64,000 nucleotides of DNA from Enterobacter sp. Ag1 (GCA_000277545.1 AKXM01000004.1:124001-188000); one strand, 5' to 3'; shown: positions 25,955-35,292, counted from the stretch's first letter. The notes: generated from the sequence alone by a model not told the origin. Program-made: numbers and translations.

Positions 25955-27979
25955 GTGAGCATGGATATTAGCGATTTTTACCAGACATTTTTTGACGAAG
26001 CCGACGAGCTGTTGGCCGATATGGAGCAGCATCTCCTGGATTTGGTGCCTGAGGCGCCGGATTCTGAACAGTTGAACGCTATTTTCCGTGCGGCCCACTC
26101 CATTAAGGGCGGGGCCGGTACGTTTGGCTTCTCCATCCTGCAGGAAACGACCCACCTGATGGAGAACCTGCTCGACGAAGCGCGGCGCGGTGAGATGCAG
26201 CTCAACACCGATATCATCAACCTGTTTTTGGAAACCAAGGATATTATGCAGGAACAGCTGGACGCCTATAAAAATTCTGAAGAGCCGGATGCCGCAAGCT
26301 TCGACTACATCTGCAAAGCGCTGCGTCAGCTGGCCCTGGAAGCCAAAGGCGAGGCACCATCGGCGCCGGCCAAACTCTCCGTGGTAGAAACCGAACAGCC
26401 TGCGTCCGCGCCTGCCGACAACGGCGGCAGGCTGCGCGTGGTGATTGACGGCCTGAAAGAAGCTGAACGTGACCTGATGCTCGAAGAGCTGGGGAACCTG
26501 GGCACCCTGAGCGAGGTGGTCAAAGACGCTGCTTCCGTAACGGCCACGCTGGAAACCAGCGTCAGCGAAGACGATATTACGGCCGTACTTTGCTTCGTGA
26601 TTGAGCCTGAGCAAATCAGCTTTGTGCCGGTTACCGCAGCCAGCGCGCCAGCGGTGGCAGAAACCACTTCGGTGGCGGTGCCTGAGGCACCTGCTCAAAC
26701 GGCTGTCGCCGTGCAAAAAGCAGGCCTGCCTGAGCCGCTGACCCCTGCGACAGGGCGCGTTGAGCGTGATAAACCTGCCGCTCGCGCATCTGAATCGACC
26801 AGTATCCGCGTGGCGGTAGAGAAAGTTGACCAACTGATTAACCTGGTTGGCGAACTGGTGATCACCCAGTCCATGCTGGCCCAGCGTTCTAACGAACTCG
26901 ACCCGGTCAACCACGGGGATTTGATCACCAGCATGGGGCAGCTGCAGCGTAACGCGCGCGACCTCCAGGAATCGGTGATGTCTATCCGCATGATGCCGAT
27001 GGAATACGTCTTCAGCCGCTTCCCGCGTCTGGTCCGCGATCTGGCCGGGAAGCTTAACAAGCAGGTGGAACTGACGCTGATGGGCAGCTCCACCGAGCTG
27101 GATAAGAGCCTCATTGAACGCATTATCGACCCGCTAACGCACCTGGTACGCAACAGCCTTGACCACGGTATCGAGTCGCCGGAAAAACGCCGGGCGGCAG
27201 GGAAGTCCGAAGTCGGGAACCTGATCCTGTCTGCGGAACATCAGGGCGGCAATATCTGTATCGAAGTGACCGACGACGGGGCAGGGCTCAACCGCGAGCG
27301 TATTCTGGCGAAGGCGATTTCCCAGGGGATGCCGGTCAGTGAAAGCATGACCGACGACGAAGTCGGGATGCTGATCTTCGCGCCGGGCTTCTCCACCGCC
27401 GAGCAAGTCACCGACGTGTCTGGCCGTGGCGTGGGCATGGACGTGGTGAAACGTAACATCCAGGAGATGGGCGGCCACGTCGAAATCCAGTCGAAAGCCG
27501 GAGCAGGGACGACCATTCGCATTCTGCTGCCGCTGACGCTCGCTATCCTCGATGGCATGTCGGTTAAAGTGAGCGACGAAGTCTTTATCCTGCCGCTGAA
27601 CGCGGTGATGGAATCCCTGCAGCCGCAGGAAGAAGATCTTCACCCGCTGGCGGGCGGCGAACGCGTGCTGGAAGTGCGTGGGGAATATCTGCCGCTGGTT
27701 GAGCTGTGGAAAGTCTTTGACGTTCAGGGCGCAAAAACTGAAGCCACACAGGGCATCGTTGTGATCCTGCAAAGTGCCGGACGCCGCTATGCGCTGCTGG
27801 TCGACCAGCTGATTGGCCAGCATCAGGTGGTGGTGAAAAACCTGGAAAGCAACTACCGCAAGGTGCCGGGTATTTCTGCAGCCACCATTTTGGGTGACGG
27901 CAGCGTGGCGCTGATCGTCGATGTTTCTGCGCTGCAGGGGCTAAACCGTGAACAACGTCTGGCGCTAACCGTCGCCTGA
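25955..27979 (+). CDS. cheA: Chemotaxis histidine kinase CheA
   Basis: A 674-residue kinase (E. coli 654) passing phosphate to CheY and CheB. P1 carries His48 in RAAHSIKGGAGTFGF. P2, a long Ala/Pro/Val-rich linker (about 240-285), P3 dimerisation, the P4 ATP site (NSLDHGIE, DDGAGL, GRGVGMDVV) and P5 CheW-like coupling follow. GTG 25955 gives MSMDISDFYQ as in E. coli; ATG 25961 is two codons on. Met98 of the short form CheA(S) is retained. The extra length lies mostly in the P2-P3 linker. Confidence 0.97.
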   Translation: MSMDISDFYQTFFDEADELLADMEQHLLDLVPEAPDSEQLNAIFRAAHSIKGGAGTFGFSILQETTHLMENLLDEARRGEMQLNTDIINLFLETKDIMQEQLDAYKNSEEPDAASFDYICKALRQLALEAKGEAPSAPAKLSVVETEQPASAPADNGGRLRVVIDGLKEAERDLMLEELGNLGTLSEVVKDAASVTATLETSVSEDDITAVLCFVIEPEQISFVPVTAASAPAVAETTSVAVPEAPAQTAVAVQKAGLPEPLTPATGRVERDKPAARASESTSIRVAVEKVDQLINLVGELVITQSMLAQRSNELDPVNHGDLITSMGQLQRNARDLQESVMSIRMMPMEYVFSRFPRLVRDLAGKLNKQVELTLMGSSTELDKSLIERIIDPLTHLVRNSLDHGIESPEKRRAAGKSEVGNLILSAEHQGGNICIEVTDDGAGLNRERILAKAISQGMPVSESMTDDEVGMLIFAPGFSTAEQVTDVSGRGVGMDVVKRNIQEMGGHVEIQSKAGAGTTIRILLPLTLAILDGMSVKVSDEVFILPLNAVMESLQPQEEDLHPLAGGERVLEVRGEYLPLVELWKVFDVQGAKTEATQGIVVILQSAGRRYALLVDQLIGQHQVVVKNLESNYRKVPGISAATILGDGSVALIVDVSALQGLNREQRLALTVA

Positions 27980-28007
27980 TTAACCGCTTAAAAGAATAGG
28001 TACGCAA

Positions 28008-28502
28008 ATGACTGCACTAACGAATGTGACAAAACTGACCGGGGAAAACGTAGGCCAGGAGTTTCTGGTGTTCACCCTCGGCGCTGAAGAGTACGGCATT
28101 GATATCCTGAAGGTGCAGGAGATCCGCGGTTACGATCAGGTGACGCGCATCGCGAACACGCCTGCTTTTATTAAAGGCGTCACCAACCTGCGCGGCGTGA
28201 TCGTGCCGATTATCGACCTGCGCCTGAAGTTCGAACAGGATGGCGTGGAATATAACGACAATACCGTGGTTATCGTGCTGAACCTGGAAAAACGCGTGGT
28301 CGGGATTGTGGTTGACGGTGTGTCCGACGTGCTGTCGCTGACGGCGGATCAGATTCGTCCTGCGCCAGAGTTCGCTGTCACTCTGTCAACTGAATACCTG
28401 ACGGGCCTGGGCGCACTGGGTGAACGTATGCTGATTCTGGTGAACATTGAGAAGCTGCTGAACAGCGAAGAGATGGAGCTGCTGGATTCTGCGGTCGCTT
28501 AA
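28008..28502 (+). CDS. cheW: Chemotaxis coupling protein CheW
   Basis: A 164-residue adaptor linking receptors to CheA in the polar array. The CheW beta-barrel fold is recognisable from [35 protein letters not shown] and [16 protein letters not shown]. It lies 28 bases after cheA and is the last gene of the motA-cheW unit. A strong palindromic terminator follows 20 bases later. Confidence 0.98.
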   Translation: MTALTNVTKLTGENVGQEFLVFTLGAEEYGIDILKVQEIRGYDQVTRIANTPAFIKGVTNLRGVIVPIIDLRLKFEQDGVEYNDNTVVIVLNLEKRVVGIVVDGVSDVLSLTADQIRPAPEFAVTLSTEYLTGLGALGERMLILVNIEKLLNSEEMELLDSAVA

Positions 28503-28522
28503 TCCGGTTTGCTAAAAATAAG

Positions 28523-28546
28523 AAGGGCTACCCTAGGGTAGCCCTT
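28523..28546. terminator. Perfect 24-base palindrome after cheW (copy 1)
   Basis: Arms AAGGGCTACCC and GGGTAGCCCTT joined by TA, followed by TTATTGTTTT. It forms a strong terminator for cheW. A nearly identical copy with centre GA lies at 28686-28709. Confidence 0.85.
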
Positions 28547-28556
28547 TTATTGTTTT

Positions 28557-28592
28557 ACACAGAGGGAAAAAGCGTGGTTTTTCCCTCTGTGT
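28557..28592. repeat. 15-base-pair perfect inverted repeat
   Basis: Arms ACACAGAGGGAAAAA and TTTTTCCCTCTGTGT around a 6-base GCGTGG loop, between the two copies of the 24-base palindrome. Its function is unknown; it may be a further terminator or a stable RNA hairpin. Confidence 0.85.
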
Positions 28593-28603
28593 GGTTATCA
28601 GCC

Positions 28604-28624
28604 GAAAATCACACAGTGATTTTC
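28604..28624. repeat. 9-base-pair inverted repeat
   Basis: Arms GAAAATCAC and GTGATTTTC around ACA. It is the third of four hairpins in the cheW to symporter gap. Confidence 0.8.
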
Positions 28625-28685
28625 CAGCATATTTATTGGTGGAATCTGGTATTGCTTCGTTTGCCAGACATCGCCGGCTTGCGAT

Positions 28686-28709
28686 AAGGGCTACCCGAGG
28701 GTAGCCCTT
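28686..28709. terminator. Perfect 24-base palindrome (copy 2), terminator for the symporter gene
   Basis: Arms AAGGGCTACCC and GGGTAGCCCTT joined by GA, with a T run after it on the plus strand, just beyond the stop of the reverse-strand symporter gene. It differs from copy 1 by one base. Confidence 0.85.
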
Positions 28710-28711
28710 TT

Positions 28712-29977
28712 TTATGCCTTAACTTCTTCCACCGGCACGGTGCCGGTTTCTTCCAGCATGCCTTCGTTCTTGGACAGCATCGCGGTTGCCACGCCGTTGC
28801 CCAGCACGTTGATCGCCGAGCGGCCCATATCCAGGAAGTGGTCAATCCCCATCAACAGCAGGATGCCCGCTACCGGAATATTGAAGCTTGGAATTGTTGC
28901 CGCCAGCACAACCAGCGCGGAGCGCGGCACGCCGGCAATCCCTTTGGACGCCAGCATCAGCGTCAGCATCAGCACGGCAATCTCAGAGAAGGAGAGGTGC
29001 ACGTTATAAGCCTGGGCAATAAACATGGACGCAAAGGAGCAGTAGACCATCGACCCTACCAGGTTAAAGGAGTAACCGATCGGCAGCACAAACGAAGCGA
29101 TGTTGCGGGAACAGCCAAAGCGGGTCAGTTGGTCCAGCGTTTTCGGATAGGCCGCTTCAGAGCTGCTGGTGGTAAAGGCCACCAGAACGGGATCTTTCAG
29201 CATCGCCAGCAGGCGGAACACATCACGCTTCAGCACCATGTAACCCACGCTAATCAGCACGATGCAGGTGAGCACGATAGCCACATAGTAGCCGCCGATA
29301 AACGAAGCGTAGTTGAGCAGAATGCCCAGACCCTGGGTGGCAATCACCGAAGAGATGGCGGCGAAGATAGCCAGCGGCGCGACATACATCACGTAGCCGG
29401 TCACTTTCAGCATGATGTGGGAGACAACGTCCAGGGCGCTCACCAACGGGGCGTTAAATTTCTCGCCCAAAGACGCGCCGGCAATACCAAAGAACATCGA
29501 GAACACCACAATCTGCAGGATCTCGTTGTCCGACATCGCCCCGGCAATGCTGGTTGGGATGGTATGGGAAATAAAGGCTTTCAGCGTCATTCCGCTGACG
29601 GCCAGGCCGGTCTGCACGGCTTCGGCTGGCACTTCCAGGTTCATGCCCGCACCCGGATGCTCCAGGGTGACAATAAACAGGCCGACCAGAATAGACAGCA
29701 CGGAAGAAGAGACAAACCAGACCATTGCCTTACCGCCTACGCGGCCAATGGTGGAGGTTTCGCCGAGCTTCATGATACCGACCGTCAGGGTGCTGAAGAC
29801 TAACGGCGCAATCACCATCTTGATCAGGCGCAGGAAGATATCGGTAAACAGCGTGATGTTATCGGCGTAGCCTTTGATGACGTCGGCGGCGGCGTATTCG
29901 TGGATGGCCGCACCGGTGAAGATCCCCGCTATCATGAACAAAATGATGAATAGCGTGAGTTTGTTTGAACTTGCCAC
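28712..29977 (-). CDS. Dicarboxylate/amino acid:cation symporter (DAACS family)
   Basis: A 421-residue inner-membrane symporter of the DctA/GltP family with about eight hydrophobic segments. The conserved re-entrant hairpin motif TTSSSEAAYP is at about residues 270-280, followed by GYSFNLVGSMVY and the DHFLDMGRSAINVLGN region near the end. The substrate is a C4-dicarboxylate or acidic amino acid by family; the exact one is not decidable. A perfect CRP site lies 185 bases upstream. The gene is reversed relative to the chemotaxis genes and is not at this place in E. coli, so it is an accessory insertion. Confidence 0.88.
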   Translation of the reverse strand: MASSNKLTLFIILFMIAGIFTGAAIHEYAAADVIKGYADNITLFTDIFLRLIKMVIAPLVFSTLTVGIMKLGETSTIGRVGGKAMVWFVSSSVLSILVGLFIVTLEHPGAGMNLEVPAEAVQTGLAVSGMTLKAFISHTIPTSIAGAMSDNEILQIVVFSMFFGIAGASLGEKFNAPLVSALDVVSHIMLKVTGYVMYVAPLAIFAAISSVIATQGLGILLNYASFIGGYYVAIVLTCIVLISVGYMVLKRDVFRLLAMLKDPVLVAFTTSSSEAAYPKTLDQLTRFGCSRNIASFVLPIGYSFNLVGSMVYCSFASMFIAQAYNVHLSFSEIAVLMLTLMLASKGIAGVPRSALVVLAATIPSFNIPVAGILLLMGIDHFLDMGRSAINVLGNGVATAMLSKNEGMLEETGTVPVEEVKA

Positions 29978-30633
29978 TGACTTAGTAACCCCGTAGTTGA
30001 CTGTAGTTAATGTGTGTTTTTTTGTAACTTACTGACCCTTATATAATTATTGTTTCCGGGCCGTAAATGCGCGGAGCATAAATTGAATCAAACTGCGCCG
30101 ATATACAACTCTTTTTTATAAATTCTGTTAATTGTTAATTAAGCAGCACTTAATCATTATTTGTGATGACTGTCACAAAATGACGGATATATTCTTTTCG
30201 CTTTGCAGTGATGTAAGGTGTTTTGAATTTAAAACATTGTTTTTATTGATAATAATGTGTCAATTGTCCTTCTGAACGAATTTTTTGACGTGGTCTGGTT
30301 ATTTCCCATTCTCTAAACTAAATTTCAACTAAGTGATGGCGTAACGTACTGATTTTTTTCTTACCGACAGGCCCATAAAGGTTGCGGCCAGAAACCGTTT
30401 TGCTTGCTTGATAAATGAACGATTGGGGTTATTCGTGGGCAAAATGATTTTTTATGCAGCATGCACAATATCTGATGGGCAGCCATTTGGCTTCATGACG
30501 AATTATATAAAAGACAAGTTATGGCGTCCGCCTTCTTTATTAAAGCGGAATATAGACTAGCGTTAAATCATCCCGTGCCGCTTCGTTGTGTATTCACGAA
30601 GTATGATTGAGTCATTTGAATGAGGGTAAGGAT
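29978..30633. other. Divergent region between the symporter and the pilus operon
   Basis: 656 AT-rich bases with no supported gene. It holds the CRP site at 30162-30177 and presumably both promoters. The part close to the pilus operon is AT-rich in the way typical of H-NS-silenced fimbrial loci; this is inference from composition. Confidence 0.5.
30162..30177 (-). promoter_or_regulatory. CRP site upstream of the symporter gene
   Basis: TGTGA-TGACTG-TCACA is a perfect CRP consensus. DctA-type transporters are usually catabolite-controlled, and the site lies in the symporter's upstream region. It could also act on the divergent pilus operon. Confidence 0.7.
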
Positions 30634-31164
30634 ATGAATTCAGCCACTGCAGCACGCTTAATTCTCTCTTGTACTGCGTTTGCGGTTATTCCATCGGCTA
30701 ATGCGGCGGTGGCAAACGGTACATTTCAGGTCCTCATTACGATTACAAAGTCCTGTACAGTAACGGCGGGGGCAGCCTCGAATATTAACCTCGGGTCGGT
30801 TGCCGCCAGCGCAGTAAACACCTCGCAAAGTAATACATTCACCGTGAACTGCTCCAAGGCAACGCCCTATTTTATCGGGCTTGCGCCTTCTGCAGCCAAC
30901 GGTGGCACCACCACCGGTTCGGGAGCCATGTCGTCCGTGCTTAACTTCGCCACCAACACCGACAAAGTCCCTTATCAGCTGAACCAAACCTCGGCCACCG
31001 GGCCAGTTTGGGGTAACACCGCCACCACAACGACGGTGGGTAACGGCGTGGCGGGCCTGGGCACCGGGCTGGCTATCTCGTATACGGTTTATGCCACTGC
31101 GGCGAGCGCCAACTACACGCCAGACAGCTATGCGGATACTGTGACCGTCAACGTTAACTACTGA
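30634..31164 (+). CDS. Spore coat U (CsuA/B-like) pilus subunit
   Basis: A 176-residue secreted protein with signal peptide (cleavage after SANA) and one SCPU domain (FQVLITITKSCTVTAGAASNINLGSV through YTPDSYADTVTVNVNY). The disulfide cysteines in SCTV and VNCSK are present. This is the major-subunit type of archaic Csu-like chaperone-usher pili. ATG 30634 is preceded by GAGGGTAAGGAT. It is first of a four-gene operon with chaperone, usher and tip protein. Confidence 0.88.
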   Translation: MNSATAARLILSCTAFAVIPSANAAVANGTFQVLITITKSCTVTAGAASNINLGSVAASAVNTSQSNTFTVNCSKATPYFIGLAPSAANGGTTTGSGAMSSVLNFATNTDKVPYQLNQTSATGPVWGNTATTTTVGNGVAGLGTGLAISYTVYATAASANYTPDSYADTVTVNVNY

Positions 31165-31178
31165 TTTCAGGGCAACGG

Positions 31179-31898
31179 ATGAAAATGAAATTAGGCGGAC
31201 GCCCGGCCTGCGCATGCCTGTTGCTGGCGCTGGCCGTGGGACAAAATGCGCTAGCCGGTGGCCTGCAGATATCGCCGGTTAACCTGACGTTGAGCGCCGC
31301 ACAAAATGCGGACGGTATCTGGTTAAGTAATGAAGGGACTGCGCCGCTCAACGCGCAGGTACGGGTTTTCAACTGGCAGCAAAGCGGCAATGCCGACAGG
31401 CTGTCAACCTCTCAGGGGCTGGTTATTAGCCCTCCCATCGTGACGCTGCCCGCCGGGGAGCGCCAGCTTGTCCGCGTGATCCGCACGACGCCTGCCACCA
31501 ATCAGGTGGAACAGGCCTATCGCTTGTTTATTGATGAGTTGCCGCCTGCCAAAGTGCAGAAAAATACTATTCAGTATGTTATGCGCTATTCCGTCCCGGT
31601 ATTTTTGCAGCCTGTGGGGCAGGCTGAAAACACCGCAAAACTGAAATGGGCATTGGTGCAAACCGATGGCAAAACATTTGTCGACGTGAGTAATCAGGGA
31701 AACAGCCACGCCCAGCTTTCTGCCATGACATTTATTCAGGCTAATGGCGCGCGAAAAACGATTACGCCAGGTCTGTTAGGTTATGTTCTTCCCGGTTCAA
31801 CTATGCGGTGGATAATATCTTCGTCTGCCAGTGATGCTTATCACAGTGGAAAGGTTGAAGTCACTATCAATGGTCAAAAAACAGAACAAAATCTATGA
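31179..31898 (+). CDS. Periplasmic pilus chaperone (CsuC-like)
   Basis: A 239-residue PapD-like chaperone with signal peptide (cleavage near NALA). Two immunoglobulin-like domains are recognisable: VNLTLSAAQNADGIWLSNEG and the subunit-capping G1-type strand ERQLVRVIR...YRLFIDELP in the first, and the second domain from about residue 140. It donates a strand to fold SCPU subunits and delivers them to the usher. It starts 14 bases after the subunit gene and overlaps the usher frame by 29 bases. Confidence 0.88.
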   Translation: MKMKLGGRPACACLLLALAVGQNALAGGLQISPVNLTLSAAQNADGIWLSNEGTAPLNAQVRVFNWQQSGNADRLSTSQGLVISPPIVTLPAGERQLVRVIRTTPATNQVEQAYRLFIDELPPAKVQKNTIQYVMRYSVPVFLQPVGQAENTAKLKWALVQTDGKTFVDVSNQGNSHAQLSAMTFIQANGARKTITPGLLGYVLPGSTMRWIISSSASDAYHSGKVEVTINGQKTEQNL

Positions 31899-34233
31899 CT
31901 GGCCATATTCTTTGGTAAATATTGTATTGCTTAATGGTTTATTTTTCTCAGGCATGACAGCAGCACAAAATACTAATAATGACTTACCTCAGAATGCGGC
32001 CAGCAATGATACAGCTCAGCCTGTAGGCGTGGATTTATATCTGGACACGACGGTGAACGGGAATGCCGTGGGTCTGGTTCATCTTGGCTACGCGCAGGGA
32101 AAACTCTACGGCGACGCGATGGCCCTGCGTCAGTTGGGATTTCACCTGCCGGAAAAAGCACAGCCGCCGTATTACCTGAATGACATTGCCCAGGTCAAAG
32201 TTGACTATAACGTGCAGCAACAAACCCTGGCGTTGACCGCGCCGCTGAGCCTGTTAGATCTGAAAACCACCCAGCTCAATCAGTCCGATATGTCCTCGCC
32301 GAAGGCCGACAATGCCCTTGGGGCGTTGCTGAATTACGACCTCTACGGCGACAGCGGCAAGAACAGCAATTTCAACACATTCAGTGAGTTCCGGGCGTTT
32401 AATTCGGCAGGCGTCCTGAGCTCGACCCAGCTTACCCGCTACAGCACGGAACAGAATAGCAATCAGTCTTTTAGCCGCCTGGACACCAGCTGGCGCTCCT
32501 CTTTTCCCGATAAAATGCTGGCGGTTACACTCGGTGACACGCTCACCAGTTCGCTTTCATGGTCCCGCCAGACCCGCATTGCCGGGGTGAAAATCGGGAC
32601 GGATTTTGGCCTCAACCCTTATATGCCCACGACCCCGCTGCCGGCGTTTCTGGGGTCGGCCACGCTGCCCTCCAGCGTTGAGCTGTATGTCAACGGGGTT
32701 AAATACTATAACGGCGAGGTTCCGGCGGGCAGTTTCCAGTTGAATACGCTGCCAAACATCACCGGCGCAGGGAATGCTCAGGTGATGATGACCGATGCCC
32801 TGGGCAGAACCAGCGTGCAGAACTTCTCTTTTTATAACGATCAGCTCCTGCTGAGGGAAGGACTCACGGACTGGTCCCTTGAGCTGGGCGTGGTCAGAAA
32901 AAACTACGGCTATTCCTCCTTCGACTACGCCAGCGAACCCGCGCTCAGCGGCACCTGGCGGCGGGGCTTCAGCAACAGCCTGACCGCAGGGGGCCATATG
33001 GAGGCCAGCGACAGCCTGGTCAACGGGGGCGTCAGCAGCGACTGGATCCCCTGGAGCCAGTCCGGGACGATCTCAACCGCGCTGGCGGCAAGCTCGGATG
33101 CCGGGGAGAATGGCTATTTGTATGGACTCGGCTATCGCTGGTCCGGCGGGCGCTTCAGCTTTAGCTCCAGCGCCACGGCCACCTCCGGCGACTATCACGA
33201 TGTTGCCACACGCTATGGTGCCCCGCCGCCAGCCTTCAGCGGCAGCGCGGTGGTGGGATATAACTTTGGCGTGGGGGGGAATCTCAGTCTGAGTTACCTG
33301 CAGTTTCGCTACCCTGACCAAAGCGCTATTCGCTACGCCAACGCCAGCTGGTTTAAACCCATCACGGAAAACATCTCCTTAAGCGCCAGCTTTAACCAGA
33401 ATATTGATGATACCCGCGACCGCAGCGTGTACCTGATGCTGACCGTCAGTACCAGCAATAGCCTGACGGCCGGAGCGACGGTGCAGCGCACCGGGGACAA
33501 GATGGGTTACCAGCTCAATGCCAGCCAGAATCCACCGTCCGAGGGCGGGGTCGGCTGGAACGTGGCCGCCAGCCAGCAAAGTTCACAGCAAACCGGGCAG
33601 GGTGAAGTGGGTTACCTGGGGCGCTATGGCCGCGTATATACCGGCTTCCGCAGCATTCCAGACAATAATTACGGCTATGCGGGGGCGACGGGGTCGCTGG
33701 TGATGATGGGCGGCGGCGTGTTTGCCGCCCGGGAGATCAACAACGGGTTTGCCGTGGTTTCTACGGACGGTATTCCCGATGTACCGGTCAAGCTGCAGCA
33801 TAACCTGGTGGGCAACAGCGACAGCAGCGGACGGCTACTGGTGACGCCGCTCAACAGCTACCAGAACAACCTGATCAGTATCGATCCGATGAACCTGCCG
33901 GCCAACATGCGGATCCGCAGCGTCAGTCTGAACGCTACCCCAGCCGACCGCTCCGGGACGCTGGTGCATTTTGATATCAAGCCGGTTCGCGCCGCCCAGA
34001 TAAGCCTGGTTGACGCTAAAGGCAAAGCCATCGCCGAAGGCAGCCCGGTCAGATTAATGTCAGGCACCGGACAGGACTCGATTGTCGGGTTTGATGGCAT
34101 GACCTATTTCGATGCGCTTGAGCTGCACAATCAGCTCCGGGTGACAACAGAGAACGGTATTTGTGTGGCTGCGTTCGACTATCCAGAGAATCAGAAAAGC
34201 GTGCCGACTATTGGCCCGGTTGTGTGCCGATAG
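31870..34233 (+). CDS. Outer-membrane pilus usher (CsuD-like)
   Basis: About 787 residues forming the beta-barrel secretion pore for the pilus. The N-terminal domain (VDLYLDTTVNGNAVGLVHLGYAQGKLYGDAMAL) resembles the Csu-type usher. The barrel and plug region includes SVELYVNGVKYYNGEVPAGSF, and C-terminal small domains end in a CysValAla...VVCR disulfide pair. The start at ATG 31870 lies within the chaperone gene; earlier in-frame starts at 31831 are possible, and the signal peptide is not sharply defined. Confidence 0.88.
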   Translation: MVKKQNKIYDWPYSLVNIVLLNGLFFSGMTAAQNTNNDLPQNAASNDTAQPVGVDLYLDTTVNGNAVGLVHLGYAQGKLYGDAMALRQLGFHLPEKAQPPYYLNDIAQVKVDYNVQQQTLALTAPLSLLDLKTTQLNQSDMSSPKADNALGALLNYDLYGDSGKNSNFNTFSEFRAFNSAGVLSSTQLTRYSTEQNSNQSFSRLDTSWRSSFPDKMLAVTLGDTLTSSLSWSRQTRIAGVKIGTDFGLNPYMPTTPLPAFLGSATLPSSVELYVNGVKYYNGEVPAGSFQLNTLPNITGAGNAQVMMTDALGRTSVQNFSFYNDQLLLREGLTDWSLELGVVRKNYGYSSFDYASEPALSGTWRRGFSNSLTAGGHMEASDSLVNGGVSSDWIPWSQSGTISTALAASSDAGENGYLYGLGYRWSGGRFSFSSSATATSGDYHDVATRYGAPPPAFSGSAVVGYNFGVGGNLSLSYLQFRYPDQSAIRYANASWFKPITENISLSASFNQNIDDTRDRSVYLMLTVSTSNSLTAGATVQRTGDKMGYQLNASQNPPSEGGVGWNVAASQQSSQQTGQGEVGYLGRYGRVYTGFRSIPDNNYGYAGATGSLVMMGGGVFAAREINNGFAVVSTDGIPDVPVKLQHNLVGNSDSSGRLLVTPLNSYQNNLISIDPMNLPANMRIRSVSLNATPADRSGTLVHFDIKPVRAAQISLVDAKGKAIAEGSPVRLMSGTGQDSIVGFDGMTYFDALELHNQLRVTTENGICVAAFDYPENQKSVPTIGPVVCR

Positions 34234-34268
34234 CGTACGCGTGGACTTTTGAGACAGGAGTGACCCGC

Positions 34269-35225
34269 ATGAGATTAAAACAATTACTGCTGCTGGCGGT
34301 GCTCTTGCTGTCCCCCGGGATTAGCCATGCGGTTGTATGCTCGGTTAGCAACGTGCAAACCGTTAACTTTGGCACCATCAACCCGCTGGCGACAGGCACG
34401 CCCAACACTTCAATGACCTTCGATTACAGCTGTTCCAAACAACTGGGCGATCTGCTGGCCGGGGTGACGCTCTGCTTTAATATTGACGGGGCCGGCGTTG
34501 GGAATCACAAAATGTCTTTTGCCGGTCCGCCTGCCAGTACGCTGTCCTATGAGCTTTATCAGGGAACGTTAAGCGGGGGTGCTTGGGGGAGCCAGTTTCA
34601 GTCGGGAACGACCTACCCGATGGTGCCGCTCAATTTACTTAACCTGACGCCCGTCACCGGCAGCCTGACGGTCTACGCCCAAATGACGCTGCCGCAAATA
34701 TCCGCCGCGCAAGGCGGGTATCAGGATTCTTACACCAGCGGCATGACCACCGTCACAATGAATACAGGCCTGCTGGCACCCCCCTCCAGCTGTGGCACCA
34801 GCGTGGTCGCAAACTTTCCCTTCAACGTGGTGGCGACCGTGGGCAAGCAGTGCAACGTCAGCTACGCCAATAACGTTAGCTTCGGGCCGGTGGCGGCTAT
34901 GCAAAGCAATGTGGCGTCGAATAACACCATCGGCATTGCCTGCACCACCGGCACGGTTTACACCGTGGGCCTGACGCCATCGAACGGCAACACGGGCGGC
35001 ACCGGGGTGCTGTCAGGCACGGGAAGTAATACCGATCAGGTGCCTTATCAACTAAGACAAGCCACCGGAACATCCGGGGCGGTGTGGGGCAACACGTCGC
35101 TGAACATGCCGTCCAGCACCGGTAACGGGGGAGCGCAGCAATACCAGGTCTATGTCACTATTCCGAGCACCAATTACACGCCAGACAACTATGCCGACAC
35201 GGTGACCATTACCGTAACCTATTGA
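34269..35225 (+). CDS. Pilus tip protein with two SCPU domains (CsuE-like)
   Basis: A 318-residue secreted protein with signal peptide (LLLLAVLLLSPGISHA) and two tandem spore coat U domains (about 20-165 and 180-318). Each carries cysteine pairs, and the second ends YTPDNYADTVTITVTY, almost identical to the end of the major subunit. Two-domain members cap Csu pili and mediate adhesion to surfaces. It starts 36 bases after the usher and is the last gene of the operon. Confidence 0.87.
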   Translation: MRLKQLLLLAVLLLSPGISHAVVCSVSNVQTVNFGTINPLATGTPNTSMTFDYSCSKQLGDLLAGVTLCFNIDGAGVGNHKMSFAGPPASTLSYELYQGTLSGGAWGSQFQSGTTYPMVPLNLLNLTPVTGSLTVYAQMTLPQISAAQGGYQDSYTSGMTTVTMNTGLLAPPSSCGTSVVANFPFNVVATVGKQCNVSYANNVSFGPVAAMQSNVASNNTIGIACTTGTVYTVGLTPSNGNTGGTGVLSGTGSNTDQVPYQLRQATGTSGAVWGNTSLNMPSSTGNGGAQQYQVYVTIPSTNYTPDNYADTVTITVTY

Positions 35226-35292
35226 TCGTTCCTCTTGCTGACAGATAGCCGGTTGCCATGGCGCAACCGGTTAATTTCCCTGTGACTTAACG

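Noticed and set aside
25898-26914. 338-codon open frame on the minus strand
   Set aside because: Antisense to cheA and the end of motB. Composition is typical of a shadow frame and there is no recognisable domain.
28838-29803. 321-codon open frame on the plus strand
   Set aside because: Antisense to the DAACS symporter gene; His/Gln/Asn-rich low-complexity product with no ribosome site.
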